Shown: positions 1 to 7,842, numbered from the stretch's first letter. The stretch: DNA of 9,928 nucleotides from Desulfovibrio sp. OttesenSCG-928-G15 (GCA_030266525.1 JAJDIC010000078.1:1-9928), one strand, 5' to 3'. Translations and numbers: made by a program. The notes: generated by a model not told the origin, from the letters alone.

Positions 1-197
1 CTATTTTCATATTGGTGAAAACTACCGCAAAACACTACTGCGGGCAATGAGAATGTTGGGAGATGCGCATGGGGAACTTCACAGCGCCTGCCCACGGCAA
101 AGCCGTTTGTCCGGTATGGAATAAAACAAGGAAAAAAGGGCTTCCTGTTTCCACAAAACCCTTTGCAGAGAACACAATCCAAACTCGTGACGACACA
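1..197. other. Non-coding flank downstream of the export operon
   Basis: No credible gene is visible in this stretch. The plus-strand reading frame that opens at 63 is antisense to the binding-protein gene and resembles no protein I recognise. A minus-strand ATG at 10-8 runs off the window after three codons and has no clear ribosome binding site, so it cannot be called. Two small hairpins are visible: 25-29 with 39-43 (CCGCA/TGCGG), and 94-98 with 102-106 (ACGGC/GCCGT). A better terminator candidate at 132-164 is listed separately. Confidence 0.6.
132..164 (-). terminator. Possible rho-independent terminator of the export operon
   Basis: Read on the minus strand, AAAGGG (164-159) pairs with CCCTTT (140-135), and the T run continues to 132. 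Inside the loop a GTTT/AAAC pairing could extend the structure. It lies about 35 bases after the stop codon of the last gene, where an operon terminator is expected. The stem is short and its base pairs use part of the T tract, so the call is tentative. Confidence 0.4.
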
Positions 198-1352
198 TCA
201 GGGCTGTGCGGGCGCTTGCCCGCTGTTTTTGGGGAAAACGGTCATGACTATTTTGGGAGCGCTCTCCGGGTTGCCAAGATATTCGTCAACTGCCTTGCGC
301 ATCGCCTCCACAACGCTTTGCGGATCGTAGGTTTCTATATTTTGCAGTACCTTGTGCAGCAGAAAAACCGTATCGGCGCCGAAGCGGGCGAGATAGCCCG
401 GCTCGCTGTTCTGGCGCTGACGCCACAGCTCTGTAAAGGCGGTATTCTCGTTTTTCCAGAGCGCTTTGGGCAGATAAAGGTCAAAATCGCCCGGCGATTG
501 CGTGACCTCTGGTGAGCACAGACTGTCCGACCCGTACACGGGCAAGGTGATCTCGTTGTCTTTCAATATAGAGGAAAATTCGGCCAGGTCTTGAAAGCTG
601 CCGCCGAAAAAGATGGCGTCAAAACGCACTTCACCGGCGCGGCTGCGCAAGAGCCGCTCAATATCGTGCCGCCGCAGGGGCTCTTGGTAGTTCAGCCGGA
701 AAATCAGCGTGAACCCGTGGTGGCTGCGACCGATGCGCTCCATTTCCGTACAGAAAATATCACCATACGTGCCGAAACTCGGGCTGAGGATGAAGAGCTT
801 TTTAAACCCGCGGCCTTGCATGTGCTGGAGCATGGCCTTGACCCATAGCGGCAGCGGCGGGAACAGGGTGACAAAATTGTCAGGCTCCAGGGAGGGCAGC
901 TTGTCGGAAGCGACCGTTACCGGCGAGATAAGCGGCAGGCCGTAAAATTGTGTAAGGGCACGGGTAGCGGGGATATGCACGGATTCAAAGGGACCGACAA
1001 GGGCAGCCGTATCGCGCGCATCGGCAAAGGTCTGGGTGGCGGTGTTATGCAGGGGTTTGGAATGTGCCTCGCTCCGCGTTATCAGCTTGAAGGGCTTGCC
1101 GCTCTTTTGGCTGTTCACAATATCCACAGCTACGGCAATGCCCTTCACCGTTTCCACGTCGGCCCAGTCACGGTCGTCGTACACGGCGCCCAAAACATAT
1201 TCCGGGGCGGCGTGTACGGCTTCTGTACGCAAGGCCACATGGTGTTCACGGTGCTCCCTGTCGATAAAGGAGCCGAATTCAAAAGCGCCCAGGGCGTGAA
1301 GCAGCAAATAGCCGCATAGGACGGTCATGATGGCGATAACGATGTTTTTCAT
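198..1352 (-). CDS. Type 1 periplasmic-binding-fold protein (LivJ/Peripla_BP_6-like) coupled to the exporter
   Basis: This 384-residue protein looks like the substrate-binding subunit of branched-chain amino-acid ABC importers. Residues about 4-24 form one hydrophobic segment with no lipobox and no clear cleavage site, so it may be an inner-membrane anchor facing the periplasm. The binding fold covers about 52-370. The stretch VGPFESVHIPATRALTQFYG (119-138), followed by LPLISPVTV, is the classic LivJ-type first-lobe signature. FKKLFIL, then SFGTYGDIF (192-200), marks the second lobe, and VYGSDSLCSPE (272-282) matches the usual late GxDxL segment. Its ATG overlaps the ABC2 stop codon (ATGA, 1349-1352) and has a GGGA Shine-Dalgarno 6-8 bases upstream, so it is probably translated with the exporter. 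No importer permease or ATPase of the Liv type accompanies it. A role as immunity, sensor or export-accessory protein is possible, but this is inference. Confidence 0.8.
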   Translation of the reverse strand: MKNIVIAIMTVLCGYLLLHALGAFEFGSFIDREHREHHVALRTEAVHAAPEYVLGAVYDDRDWADVETVKGIAVAVDIVNSQKSGKPFKLITRSEAHSKPLHNTATQTFADARDTAALVGPFESVHIPATRALTQFYGLPLISPVTVASDKLPSLEPDNFVTLFPPLPLWVKAMLQHMQGRGFKKLFILSPSFGTYGDIFCTEMERIGRSHHGFTLIFRLNYQEPLRRHDIERLLRSRAGEVRFDAIFFGGSFQDLAEFSSILKDNEITLPVYGSDSLCSPEVTQSPGDFDLYLPKALWKNENTAFTELWRQRQNSEPGYLARFGADTVFLLHKVLQNIETYDPQSVVEAMRKAVDEYLGNPESAPKIVMTVFPKNSGQAPAQP

Positions 1353-2233
1353 AGGCTTCCCTGATCATCCGTATGTTGACGTTCCACCAGGCGTTTGAAC
1401 AGGCCCTCAACGGCGCACAACTCCGCATAGGTGCCGGATTGGCGGATCCGTCCCTTTTCCAGCACATAGATATGGTCGGCCCGGGCGATGGTTGAAAGGC
1501 GGTGGGCAATCACGATACGCGTCATCCGCAGCCGTTCCATGTTGTTGGTAACGGTTTCCTGCGTGCGGTTATCCAGGGCGCTGGTGGATTCGTCCATGAT
1601 GACAATAGCGGGAGCGCCCACCAGCGCCCGCGCGATGAGAATGCGCTGCTGCTGCCCGCCGGAAATGGTTTCGGGGCTGACCTGCGTGTGGATGCCCATG
1701 GGCATGGCCCTGACATCGTCATCAAAGGCCGCAAGGCGCAAGGCTTCCCATGCCTCGTCCAGGGTATGGCCCGAGCCGGTGGTAATATTTTCAAGAATGG
1801 AGCCGGGCAAAATTTTACTGTTCTGCAAAATAACGCCAAGCTGCCTGCGCACGGCGCGTAAATCAAGGTTGGCCAGGCTTTTGCCGGAATAGTAGATATC
1901 GCCGCTTTCCGGTCGCTCAAAGCCGAGCAGCAGGCGGACCAGCGAGCTTTTGCCCGACCCGGAAGGGCCCACCACGGCTATGAACTGCCCCGGCGAAGCC
2001 TTGAGGCTTACATCATCAAGAACGAGCGGACCATCCGGGGTATAGCGAAAGCCAAGGTGTGACATTTCAACAGTGCCGTCCAGTTTACCCGGGGGGCTGC
2101 GCTCGCCCTCGTTTTCTGGTTCCGCCTCCAGCAGGGGCATAAAGCGTTGTATTTCTGGCTCAATAGCCAGCAGGGACCAGAAGCCGGAAGAAAGGCCCAG
2201 GAGTCCGCTCTGAAAGTTTTGAAAGGCGGCCAT
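1349..2233 (-). CDS. NHLM exporter subunit ABC2, C-terminal half (ATPase domain), separated by frameshift
   Basis: This is the nucleotide-binding half of the second NHLM-type ABC exporter subunit. Numbered from the ATG at 2233, the Walker A motif GPSGSGKSS is at 89-97, the Q-loop glutamine at about 137, the signature ISGGQQQR at 190-197, Walker B VIMDE at 211-215 and the switch histidine at 244. All catalytic elements are intact, so the domain does not look decayed. The frame is open upstream of the ATG as far as the G10 tract (2273-2282), where it joins the preceding half. Dropping one G gives a continuous 870-residue protein. The ATG at 2233 has no Shine-Dalgarno, so this piece is probably not started on its own. 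Its last codons overlap the start of the binding-protein gene. Confidence 0.85.
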   Translation of the reverse strand: MAAFQNFQSGLLGLSSGFWSLLAIEPEIQRFMPLLEAEPENEGERSPPGKLDGTVEMSHLGFRYTPDGPLVLDDVSLKASPGQFIAVVGPSGSGKSSLVRLLLGFERPESGDIYYSGKSLANLDLRAVRRQLGVILQNSKILPGSILENITTGSGHTLDEAWEALRLAAFDDDVRAMPMGIHTQVSPETISGGQQQRILIARALVGAPAIVIMDESTSALDNRTQETVTNNMERLRMTRIVIAHRLSTIARADHIYVLEKGRIRQSGTYAELCAVEGLFKRLVERQHTDDQGSL

Positions 2234-3962
2234 AAAGGCCAGAAAAATCGGCAGGGGCAGATTTTTTTCCAGCCCCCCCCCCTGCCAGACCGTAAAACAG
2301 TACGGTGATCAGCATGGGGAAAAGAGCCATCACCACATTCAGCACCGCGCTGTTGCGTTGAATGACAAATCCGTTGCGTGAAAGCAGCGAAAAGTCGTCC
2401 AGAAAACGGGATATGACCTGCTGCTCGGCACCTGCGCCGCGAATTTTCGTCATACCGTCAAAGAACTGCTTCATCAAACCGCTTATACGCCCGGAAACGG
2501 CCACCTGAGTGGCCAAAGGCCGCAAGTTGATTCGGGAAAGCAAAAAAAAGCTCACCGCATAGAAAAAAACAATGCACGCCCCCACGCCAGCCAGTATGGG
2601 ACTGTAGTAAAACATCATTCCCAAACTGATAAGGGAAAATACAGAACCGAGAAACTGCCCGGAAATGATGTTGAAAACTGTTTCCTGTACCTGCGAGGCG
2701 CCAAGGATGCGGTGCGTCATGTCGCCGGAATCGCAGGTTTTAAAGGCAGCCACGGGTATGCGCAGAATATAATCGAACATGGCGGCCTGAAAACGCTCAT
2801 ATTGTTGCGTGCCAAAGAGCAGCATCACCAGGGTGGGCACCACGCCAAGACTGATTTGGCAGGCGGTAAGAACCACAAGCAAAGCGGCAAGTTGCCACAG
2901 CTCCGGCAGGTTGCCCGTAGGAATGATTTTTCCGGTCACATACTGGGTGGCTACAGGCATGACCAGTCCGATAAGCGCAGAAACAAGCCCGATGCAGAAT
3001 ATTGTGGCAAGGGCATTGCGAGCGGTGGCAAAAACATAGCGCAACAGGGTTTTGCGCTGTATCTTCCCGGGGGGAAACGGCTCGTAAAAGCAGTAGGCCT
3101 CGGGCGAGAGGCGCTCCGCAAGGGCTGCGGCAAGAGGGCGCGGCTCGCCCCCCAGAACCGGGTCCCAATAGGTGCCGCCCCCGGCTTTGAGGTACACCAC
3201 CAGAGGCGTACCGCTGTCTTCGTAAAAGACGAGCAGGGGAAGGCCCGAGAGTTTGCGCCAGTCAGGCGGCAAATGTACCATACGCATGCGCCAGTTGGCT
3301 GAAACAGCAAAATTTTGGGTCCGCTCCCGGCACGGGAGCGCGGTGTTGGCGCGCAATTCACCAAGATCCTTGTCACATATTTGCAGGCGGTAGTCCTGCG
3401 CTATCCTGCGCAGGGCAAGTTCCAGCGGGTCTGCCCCTTCCCTTGCCCCTTCCTTTGCTTCTCCCTTTGCGCTTTTTACGCCGCCAAGGGTGCCTAGCTC
3501 GTCCAGCTTTCTGTAAACGGCGCTGTCGGTCAGCAGGCGATTTTTTTCCTGCCGGGCGTGGCGCTGTTGTTTTTTCGCCTGTTCGGCTTCAATCAGACTG
3601 ACAAGCAGGTCGGCTACGCTGTCGCCCTGTACCCGCGTTTGCGCCACCGCGCTTACGCCTTCGCGTATGCGCTCCAGCCACAGCGCAGGCTCAGGAGCGG
3701 CACTTTCTGCGCGCACAAGACCGCAAGCGACCATCGCCAGCGCATACTCCGCATTCCCATGCGACACGCCGGGTTCAGGGCTGCACAGATCGCCGGGCAG
3801 CAAAACAGAGAGAAAGACGCGCGCGCCCGCCCCAGCGCCTTGTACACGCTCAACCAGAAAAAGATTCGCTTCTCCTTCGGTCAGGCGAATGCTTTCCGGC
3901 AAAGAATCCAAAAAGAACAAGCGTCCGGAAGAGTATTCATATGGCGTGCATTGTGCTTCCAA
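2160..3962 (-). CDS. NHLM exporter subunit ABC2, N-terminal half (accessory and membrane domains), frameshifted
   Basis: This matches the front of the NHLM bacteriocin-system ATP-binding protein (the family TIGRFAMs calls NHLM ABC2). Residues 1-110 are a variable cytosolic region. Residues about 110-180 are a charged, probably helical linker. Residues about 180-300 form a C39-like accessory domain that ends in AYCFYEPFPPGK; no catalytic Cys-His-Asp set is apparent. Membrane helices start at about 318 and include segments near 318-340, 355-385, 435-480 and 540-560. Translation begins at TTG 3962: GGGAG lies 7 bases upstream, and the gap to the ABC1 stop is 2 bp. After residue 563 (three Gly codons from the G10 run) the frame leaves the family sequence and ends 37 residues later. 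As read, the product has no ATPase domain. With nine G it continues as LEKNLPLPIFLAFMAAFQNF into the ATPase. Confidence 0.85.
   Translation of the reverse strand: MEAQCTPYEYSSGRLFFLDSLPESIRLTEGEANLFLVERVQGAGAGARVFLSVLLPGDLCSPEPGVSHGNAEYALAMVACGLVRAESAAPEPALWLERIREGVSAVAQTRVQGDSVADLLVSLIEAEQAKKQQRHARQEKNRLLTDSAVYRKLDELGTLGGVKSAKGEAKEGAREGADPLELALRRIAQDYRLQICDKDLGELRANTALPCRERTQNFAVSANWRMRMVHLPPDWRKLSGLPLLVFYEDSGTPLVVYLKAGGGTYWDPVLGGEPRPLAAALAERLSPEAYCFYEPFPPGKIQRKTLLRYVFATARNALATIFCIGLVSALIGLVMPVATQYVTGKIIPTGNLPELWQLAALLVVLTACQISLGVVPTLVMLLFGTQQYERFQAAMFDYILRIPVAAFKTCDSGDMTHRILGASQVQETVFNIISGQFLGSVFSLISLGMMFYYSPILAGVGACIVFFYAVSFFLLSRINLRPLATQVAVSGRISGLMKQFFDGMTKIRGAGAEQQVISRFLDDFSLLSRNGFVIQRNSAVLNVVMALFPMLITVLFYGLAGGGAGKKSAPADFSGLYGRLSKLSERTPGPFFRLLVPAGY
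2273..2282 (-). repeat. G10 homopolymer tract at the ABC2 frameshift
   Basis: The plus strand shows ten consecutive C, giving G10 on the coding strand inside codons 561-564 of ABC2. An A7 run follows five bases later (plus-strand T at 2262-2268). Nine G restores the full-length exporter; ten G ends it early. The downstream ATPase motifs are intact, so the candidate explanations are a sequencing or assembly error, slipped-strand phase variation, or transcriptional slippage. Programmed ribosomal -1 slippage does not fit, because the required shift is +1. Confidence 0.9.
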
Positions 3963-3964
3963 AG

Positions 3965-6151
3965 TTACGCTCCCTTGCCCGCGCGCATCATTTGCGCATA
4001 GCTGCCGTCAGCCTGCATGAGTGCTTCATGTGTGCCGCGCTCCACAATACGCCCGCACTCAAGCATGATGATTTCGTCACAATCGCGAATGGTGCTCAGG
4101 CGGTGCGCAATGACGAGGCAGGCGCACCCCCTGCGGCGCAGCGCCTTGTCTATTTCTACCTCGGTTACCGGGTCAAGGGCGCTTGTGGCTTCATCCAAAA
4201 TGACCACCGGGGTATTGCGCGAGAGCACACGCGCAATTTCCAGCCGCTGGCGCTGACCGCCGGAAAAATTGCTTCCTCCTTCTGCCACGGGCAAATCCAG
4301 CATGGGCCCGCGCGCGATAAGCTCGCTTTCAATAGCAGCGTCGCGCACCGCCTGCTGCAACTCCTGCGCGTCACGCGTGGGGGCGAACAGGGTGAGGTTT
4401 TCTCCCACTGTGCCGGAAAAAAGCATGACGCCCTGGTCAACCGTAGCAACCGTTGCGTAAAAATCTTCACGCGAATGACTGCTCAGGGGAGCGCCGTTCA
4501 AAAGAAGCTCCCCGGACCAGGGCGTAAGGATACCGTTGGCCAGCTTGGCAATGGTGCTTTTTCCGGAGCCGGATGCGCCCACCAGGGCCACCCGCCTGCC
4601 CGGGGTGAGGGTAAGGGAAATATTCTCGACAATGGCCGGTTCATGGCGGCTGAAACCATAACAGATGTCCTGCAAGGCCAGCGATTGAAACTCCGCCTGT
4701 CCGCCCGTCGCGCTTTCATCGGGCAAAAACCTGTCCTGCGCGTCATACTTGTACACGTCATTGATACGCTCTATGTCGGCCTTCATGGTCTGCAATTCCG
4801 CGCTTGCCGTAATCAGGTTCATAAAGGGCGCAATAAAAGCGGAAGACAGGGTCTGAAAAGCGAACATGCCGCCAAGGGTAAACGCCCCTGTCATGATCTG
4901 GTGCGCACCGATGCACAGGGTGAGCACGCCGCCCACGCCGTTCAAAAGGGTGGGCAGCAGGTTGTAGTAGACGCCGCCTATCTGGAACTGCAAGGTTTTT
5001 CTGTTCATGGCGGCCATTTGACCGGTCCACCGGATAAACACATCATCTTCGCGCCCGGCGGCCCGCAGGCTTTCCATCATGGCCACGCCGGACATGACCG
5101 AGTCGAGCATTTTTGTATGCAGCATTAAAAGGCTCTGGTTCAGCACCTGCCGCCGCTTGTTGAAAAACCACAAAAACAGCAGGTCAAGCACCAAAAAAGC
5201 CAATGAGATCAGCGAAAGCAGCGGGCTGAACTGAAACATGAGCGCGAGAAAAAAAGCCGAGGTGAAAAGAGCGACAATATTATTTGCCAGCGTGCCAAAG
5301 GCGGCATTGGCCACCGAAGAGTTCAGGCCGACGCGGGTCTGGATGTCGGCATTGCTGCGCTGTAAAAAAAAGGACAGCGGCAATCTGAACAGGTACTGCA
5401 TCATCTCCAGCGTTTTGTTCACGCCAAGTTGCAGCTGCCCCCGGCGCAGGGCCAGAGATACGAGCCAGCCCAGCAGGATTTGCAGCAGCATGGTAAGAAT
5501 GAAAAGCCCGAGTATTGGAATGAGCCATTCGCCCTTGCCCGGCAACACCCTGTCCACAAAAATCTGCATGAGCGAGGGGATAACAAGCCCCGGCAAGGCC
5601 AGCAGAAGCCCCGCCCATATCACTGCGGTCATGATGCTGCGCATGCCGCGCAGCATGGGCAGCATGGCCGAAAAAACGCCGAGGGGTTTGCCCGCCTTGA
5701 CAAAATCGGCCCCCGGCGTGAACTCCAGAGCAACCCCCGTGTAGGATTTTTCAAAAAGCTCGCGGTCCACCGTGCGGGGACCGGAGGCAGGGTCGTTCAG
5801 ATAATAATATTTACCCTTGCGACAGCGCCCTTCATAGACCAAAAAATGGTCGAAATCCCAAAAAAGGATCAGCGGCTTGGACAGAGCGTCCAACTGATCG
5901 GTAAGCGCCCGGTAGCCCTGGGCTTCGAGCTTGTAGTCCCGCGCGGCTTTTATCAGCAAGGTCGCCTTGCTGCCGTTGCGCGATACGCCACACTCCTCAC
6001 GCAGTTTTTCCAGGGGTTCGTACCTGCCGTGATAGGCGAGCACCATACCCAAAGAGGCCGCCCCGCACTCTGTAGCCTCCATTTGAAGGATGGTGGGAGT
6101 TTTGTGGCGCAAGGCCTTTCGCCCTGATGTGAAAGAGCTGACCAGACTCAT
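3965..6151 (-). CDS. NHLM exporter subunit ABC1: C39 peptidase/ABC transporter
   Basis: This 728-residue bifunctional exporter cuts double-glycine leaders on the cytoplasmic side and pumps the released peptide across the inner membrane. The N-terminal C39 protease has the oxyanion glutamine Q23 and catalytic Cys29 (ILQMEATECGAASLGMVLAY), His102 (DFDHFLVYEG) and Asp120 (NDPASGP). The membrane domain spans about 165-450, with clear helices near 171-192, 207-230, 290-330 and 395-440. The ATPase domain has Walker A GASGSGKST 525-533, Q-loop Gln573, signature SGGQR 630-634, Walker B VVILDEATSALD 649-660 and His683. Length and domain order match the NHLM peptidase/ATP-binding family. Its ATG overlaps the stop of the HlyD gene (ATGA) and lacks a good Shine-Dalgarno, so coupled translation is likely. 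It probably pairs with ABC2. The precursor at 7531-7842 is the obvious substrate. Confidence 0.95.
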   Translation of the reverse strand: MSLVSSFTSGRKALRHKTPTILQMEATECGAASLGMVLAYHGRYEPLEKLREECGVSRNGSKATLLIKAARDYKLEAQGYRALTDQLDALSKPLILFWDFDHFLVYEGRCRKGKYYYLNDPASGPRTVDRELFEKSYTGVALEFTPGADFVKAGKPLGVFSAMLPMLRGMRSIMTAVIWAGLLLALPGLVIPSLMQIFVDRVLPGKGEWLIPILGLFILTMLLQILLGWLVSLALRRGQLQLGVNKTLEMMQYLFRLPLSFFLQRSNADIQTRVGLNSSVANAAFGTLANNIVALFTSAFFLALMFQFSPLLSLISLAFLVLDLLFLWFFNKRRQVLNQSLLMLHTKMLDSVMSGVAMMESLRAAGREDDVFIRWTGQMAAMNRKTLQFQIGGVYYNLLPTLLNGVGGVLTLCIGAHQIMTGAFTLGGMFAFQTLSSAFIAPFMNLITASAELQTMKADIERINDVYKYDAQDRFLPDESATGGQAEFQSLALQDICYGFSRHEPAIVENISLTLTPGRRVALVGASGSGKSTIAKLANGILTPWSGELLLNGAPLSSHSREDFYATVATVDQGVMLFSGTVGENLTLFAPTRDAQELQQAVRDAAIESELIARGPMLDLPVAEGGSNFSGGQRQRLEIARVLSRNTPVVILDEATSALDPVTEVEIDKALRRRGCACLVIAHRLSTIRDCDEIIMLECGRIVERGTHEALMQADGSYAQMMRAGKGA

Positions 6152-7434
6152 CGCGTTTCGTGGGAAGTTTTTTGGGCTTTGGGCTGCAACAGTTCACGCA
6201 GTGCGGGAATAACATAGGACGCGGGTGTGCGGTATTCCGTGTTGATGAGCACTTCACCCAGGGTGCCGTTGACAACACGGTTCGGATGCCCCTTGCCGCT
6301 CGTCCATGCATAGCCGGAGCGTGAAGCGGCACTCGGGATCATTTCCAGCTCCACGCGCATGACGGCTGTTTTACCCATAAGCGTCTGCGCGAGCGAGGCG
6401 TTCATAAGTTCAGACACGACCATTTCGGCGCTCACAGGGGCATTGCTCACATTGCGCACAACGCACTTGATATAGCCGTATTCCGATGCGGGCGCGGTTG
6501 CCGGTGAAAAATAGGCGCTCATGCCGTTACGGATTTTTTTGCCCTGATCGGCAGGTACAAAACCGACAAGATACAGGCCCTCTTCCAGGCTTGCTCCCAC
6601 CAGGGCCACTTTTTCGCCAGCCTGGACAAAGGCCCCTTCTTCCTTGAGCACCTCCATGACCCGGCCGTCAAAAGACGAAACCAGCCAGTCCGCTTCGCGG
6701 TACAGCTTTTCGGCCAGCTTCAGTTCTTCTTCCTTCTGCTCCACTTTTTCGCGCAAGTCCAACAGCGTCAAGTCCTGCTGCCAGGAACGGTTTTCGGCGG
6801 AAACGCTCACCTCTGCGGCTTGAAGGTATGTGGATTGAAACGACAGCTCTGTTTGCACCATCTGGTCAAGCATCTGGTAATAGTTCACCAATGACATGGA
6901 CTTGGACCGGCTGAGCGAGGCGTATATGTTGCCGAGTTCACGGGCGCGTATTTTGCTTTGCGCTTGCAGTTCAGCCAGCTTTTCAAGCCGCCGGACCTTG
7001 TCTTTTTCCACATCCACCATGCGCTTGGTCATGCGTTTGGAGCCTGCTTCCATAAAGGCTGCTTCGGCTTTGAGACGCTCGAACTCGCTGTCCAGCTTCT
7101 TTACGGTGAACAGGCGCTCGGGATTATAAATCTGGCCCACAATCTGATCGGTAAAAACCTGGGAACCGGGGTGTATATTAAGGTGAGACAAGGTGCCGCT
7201 GCCGCCTGCGACAATGGGGTGCACCCCGCCGCTGAGCAACGTGACGCCAACCCCCCGCACGCTTTCCACCATGCTCCCGTAAAACCCCCACACAATCAGG
7301 GCCAGAAAGAACAGCGTGATCGAACAAAGCAGGAACCAGGTCCACGGGGTTCGCGCGCTCGTAAGCGTGTGGCCTGGGGTGGCCTGGCGCATATGCGCAA
7401 GCGCTGTTTCGGAAAAAGCTATTTTTTTCGTCAT
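6148..7434 (-). CDS. HlyD-family periplasmic adaptor of the NHLM secretion system
   Basis: This 428-residue membrane-fusion protein would link the ABC pump to an outer-membrane channel. From the ATG at 7434: a cytosolic N-terminus, one membrane helix at about 30-51 (TWFLLCSITLFFLALIVWGF), a first lipoyl-like half at about 63-103 (VHPIVAGGSGTLSHLNIHPG), a long helical coiled-coil hairpin at about 106-245 rich in Glu, Lys, Leu and Gln, the second lipoyl half at about 255-280 (SFDGRVMEVLKEEGAFVQAG), then a beta-barrel region. This is the standard HlyD order. An in-frame TTG at 7452 would add six residues, but it sits in the T-run just after the upstream hairpin. I prefer the ATG, although neither start has a strong Shine-Dalgarno. 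A mini-frame ATGGCGATAGTATGA (7445-7431) ends on this ATG and could couple translation. No outer-membrane channel gene is in the window. Confidence 0.9.
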   Translation of the reverse strand: MTKKIAFSETALAHMRQATPGHTLTSARTPWTWFLLCSITLFFLALIVWGFYGSMVESVRGVGVTLLSGGVHPIVAGGSGTLSHLNIHPGSQVFTDQIVGQIYNPERLFTVKKLDSEFERLKAEAAFMEAGSKRMTKRMVDVEKDKVRRLEKLAELQAQSKIRARELGNIYASLSRSKSMSLVNYYQMLDQMVQTELSFQSTYLQAAEVSVSAENRSWQQDLTLLDLREKVEQKEEELKLAEKLYREADWLVSSFDGRVMEVLKEEGAFVQAGEKVALVGASLEEGLYLVGFVPADQGKKIRNGMSAYFSPATAPASEYGYIKCVVRNVSNAPVSAEMVVSELMNASLAQTLMGKTAVMRVELEMIPSAASRSGYAWTSGKGHPNRVVNGTLGEVLINTEYRTPASYVIPALRELLQPKAQKTSHETR

Positions 7435-7453
7435 ACTATCGCCATGTGTCAAA

Positions 7454-7517
7454 ACCCGCCGACCTTGCGCGAGCCGGCTGCACTTGAAACAGCGCCAAGC
7501 TCGCCAGGTCGGCGGGT
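7454..7517 (-). terminator. Strong stem-loop with short T-run between precursor and transporter genes (likely attenuator)
   Basis: A perfect 12-bp stem pairs ACCCGCCGACCT (7454-7465) with 7506-7517. An inner GCGAGC/GCTCGC stem (7469-7474 with 7499-7504) and a GGCTG/CAGCGCC pairing with one bulge extend it, leaving a loop of about nine bases. On the minus strand the stem is followed by TTTT (7454-7451). It starts 14 bases after the precursor stop and ends about 17 bases before the HlyD ATG. A GC-rich hairpin with only four T suggests a leaky terminator, or an RNA-stabilising stem, that keeps precursor mRNA above transporter mRNA. Confidence 0.7.
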
Positions 7518-7530
7518 GCCGTGTTCTGTA

Positions 7531-7842
7531 TCAGGCAAGAATCTTGGCAATTTGCTTTTTGCCGAGCGTTACCGACTCTCCAGCGGCGTTTGTAAAGGTG
7601 AAGTTCGCCTTGCTCTCTTTGAGGGACGAACGCAGGGCGCGTTCCGAGATAGATCCAGAGGTTTTTTGGTAAATTATGTTGGGAAATTTACCCGACGATC
7701 TCTCCAAAGTCCCCACGACATAGTTTACGCCATTCTTTTCCTGAATAGCCAGGCCCATATTTTGGGCCGCTTGATGGTTGAAAGCACCACCAACAATACC
7801 ATCCAGATCGTCTTCGTTCAACAATACTACATTTTCATCCAT
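7531..7842 (-). CDS. Double-glycine-leader precursor peptide (putative bacteriocin or exported peptide)
   Basis: This 103-residue precursor is the likely cargo of the adjacent C39/ABC exporter. The leader MDENVVLLNEDDLDGIVGG (1-19) has the LxxxxLxxIxGG pattern recognised by C39 peptidases, with Gly18-Gly19 as the cut site and Ala20 as P1'. The leader carries six acidic and no basic residues. The 84-residue core carries eight Lys, three Arg and five Glu (net about +6), and contains no cysteine, which argues against lanthionine, sactionine or disulfide bonds. The core is polar and ends in GKKQIAKILA. Its leader is much shorter than the nitrile-hydratase-like or Nif11-like leaders often found beside NHLM transporters, so I do not assign it to those families. 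The start has AGGAG (7855-7851) with 8-base spacing. No modification enzyme is adjacent. Antibacterial activity is inferred only from context. Confidence 0.85.
   Translation of the reverse strand: MDENVVLLNEDDLDGIVGGAFNHQAAQNMGLAIQEKNGVNYVVGTLERSSGKFPNIIYQKTSGSISERALRSSLKESKANFTFTNAAGESVTLGKKQIAKILA

Noticed and set aside
198..1352. Ordinary branched-chain amino-acid importer component
   Set aside because: No LivH/LivM/LivG/LivF genes are nearby and the gene overlaps the exporter gene, so its job is probably tied to the export operon.
2262..2282. Programmed -1 ribosomal frameshifting at the G10/A7 runs
   Set aside because: Joining the two ABC2 halves needs a +1 shift (or loss of one G), so a -1 slippery mechanism gives the wrong frame.
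3941..5128. 395-codon open frame on the plus strand
   Set aside because: It lies antisense to the clearly functional ABC1 gene, shows no family features, and its length is explained by G+C-rich third positions of the real gene.
7531..7842. Lanthipeptide or sactipeptide precursor
   Set aside because: The core has no cysteine and no lanthionine synthetase or radical SAM gene is adjacent.
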